Assembly: GCA_047947185.1 (NCBI GenBank)
Contig: CP170502.1
Location: forward strand, 1,302,001-1,366,000
Direction: 5' to 3'
Origin: JANQJA01 sp047947185
GTDB taxonomy: Bacteria > Pseudomonadota > Gammaproteobacteria > Pseudomonadales > Azotimanducaceae
Length of the DNA stretch: 64,000 nt
Shown here: in pieces, positions 63,408 to 64,000 of the stretch
Layout: every line of letters begins with the position of its first letter
Numbering within the stretch: position 1 is the first letter of the stretch
Translations under genes and position numbers: made by a program
The notes under the pieces: model-generated
Database searches by the model: none
What the model was told of the DNA's origin: nothing
The model's input: the letters and a program-made list of their open reading frames with translations, nothing else

Positions 63408-64000
63408 TCAGCGGCTGGCGAGCCAGGCCCGGATCAGGTCCCTCACCCAGCCCATACCCTGTGACATGGCAGCGTCGATACCATCCAGGTCCACCGCCTT
63501 GCCATGAATGCCGGCGCCGGCATTAACCACCACGGCAAGACAGGCGTAGGGCAATGCAGCTTCGCGAGCCAGGGCCGCCTCGGGCATGCCGGTCATACCC
63601 ACAATATGGCATCCGTCCCTGGCCAGCCGCGCAATCTCCGCGGCAGTTTCCAGCCGTGGGCCCTGGGTACAGCCATAGGTACCGGTTGTTCGCAAGACAG
63701 GCCCGGACAGCGAGTCTGCTACGGCCAGCAGTGATGCCCGCAATGGGTTGTCATAGGGAAACGTAAAGTCTATGTGACCAATCCGATCGTCAAAAAACGT
63801 GTGGGCACGACCCCAGGAGTAGTCGATGACCTGGTCTGGCAGGACCAGGGTTGGCACTGCCAGCGTGGGATCAACACTGCCAACAGCGTTGACAGCAATA
63901 ATGTTGTCGGCCCCGGCGTCGGCTAGCGCCTGGATATTGGCGCGATAGTTGATGCGGTGTGGCGGCACCCTGGCCGGGGACCCATGGCGGGGCAGGAAAA
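63408..64000 (-). CDS. mtnP: S-methyl-5'-thioadenosine/thioinosine phosphorylase, N-terminus outside window
   Basis: C-terminal 197 residues of a PNP/MTAP-family phosphorylase; the frame is open to the window edge, starting FLPRHGSPARVPPHRINYRAN, the phosphate/substrate region. Further on are VNAVGSVDPTL, TYGCTQGPRLETAAEIARL and GMTGMPEAALARE. Splits methylthio-nucleoside into base and methylthioribose-1-phosphate. Pseudomonas has a methylthioinosine-specific form at this place (PA3004), and substrate cannot be told without the missing part. Convergent with csiV. Confidence 0.9.
   Translation of the reverse strand, partial: FLPRHGSPARVPPHRINYRANIQALADAGADNIIAVNAVGSVDPTLAVPTLVLPDQVIDYSWGRAHTFFDDRIGHIDFTFPYDNPLRASLLAVADSLSGPVLRTTGTYGCTQGPRLETAAEIARLARDGCHIVGMTGMPEAALAREAALPYACLAVVVNAGAGIHGKAVDLDGIDAAMSQGMGWVRDLIRAWLASR

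Noticed and set aside
1..64000. CRISPR arrays, insertion sequences, prophage, attachment sites
   Set aside because: No regularly spaced repeats, transposase or integrase genes, or terminal inverted repeats were seen on reading both strands.

Overview
The window looks like a gammaproteobacterial chromosome of moderately high G+C, most likely a marine or aquatic member of Pseudomonadales in the broad sense (Cellvibrionales/Halieaceae-like). The reasons are a complete Na+-translocating NADH:quinone reductase operon, an order nqr - gap - mfd - csiV - mtnP that from memory matches the Pseudomonas aeruginosa PA2994-PA3004 neighbourhood, EF-P hydroxylase (epmC), ttcA, ybbA/tesA and yheU. Genus cannot be fixed from the sequence alone. 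No phage, insertion sequence, integron, rRNA or CRISPR array is visible; genes are tightly packed on both strands.

Region by region. (1) 1-7.9 kb: end of a glutathione-dependent formaldehyde dehydrogenase, a DUF432-MscS-retropepsin-desuccinylase operon, tRNA-Glu and tRNA-Gly, sodB, a succinate-semialdehyde-type dehydrogenase, a rhomboid protease and msrB. (2) 7.9-12.9 kb: a tightly overlapping minus-strand operon tusA - gamma-glutamylcyclotransferase - epmC - xni - NAD-kinase-like gene, flanked by a monooxygenase-fold protein and a lipoprotein with an alpha/beta-hydrolase-like sequence that lacks its serine. (3) 12.9-15.5 kb: a quinohemoprotein (PQQ) alcohol dehydrogenase and a small cytochrome c with a CX3CH haem site. 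(4) 15.5-25.5 kb: three exported DUF11-like proteins, one frameshifted, upstream of a 2443-residue outer-membrane protein with duplicated passenger modules, DUF11, an OmpA-like domain and a very large C-terminal beta-barrel. (5) 25.8-33.3 kb: yheU, an ArcA/TorR-like response regulator and a 2123-residue Ser/Thr-kinase-like/ATPase/GAF/PAS/hybrid histidine kinase with receiver and Hpt domains. (6) 33.3-40.2 kb: ttcA, polysaccharide deacetylase, YbbA/YbbP ABC system, tesA, YgjP-like metalloprotease, bolA. (7) 40.2-47.2 kb: a signalling operon of CHASE2 Ser/Thr kinase, PP2C phosphatase, FHA protein, FecR-domain protein and CHASE2 class III cyclase. (8) 47.4-64 kb: yaaA with an AcoX-like NAD-kinase relative, a MORN-repeat protein, nqrABCDEF, gap, a membrane-anchored retropepsin, mfd, csiV and the end of a methylthioadenosine/methylthioinosine phosphorylase.

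How they may work together. Two areas go beyond housekeeping. The DUF11/giant-barrel cluster has a recognisable promoter (two exact 9-bp direct repeats at 11-bp period upstream of a TATAAT) close to the OmpR-family regulator and giant hybrid kinase, so a kinase - receiver - Hpt - regulator relay controlling this surface system is a reasonable hypothesis. Separately, the CHASE2 operon couples one type of extracytoplasmic sensor, present in two paralogous copies, to two outputs (protein phosphorylation and cyclic nucleotide) and includes the phosphatase and the phosphothreonine-reader. Both are inferences from gene content and order.
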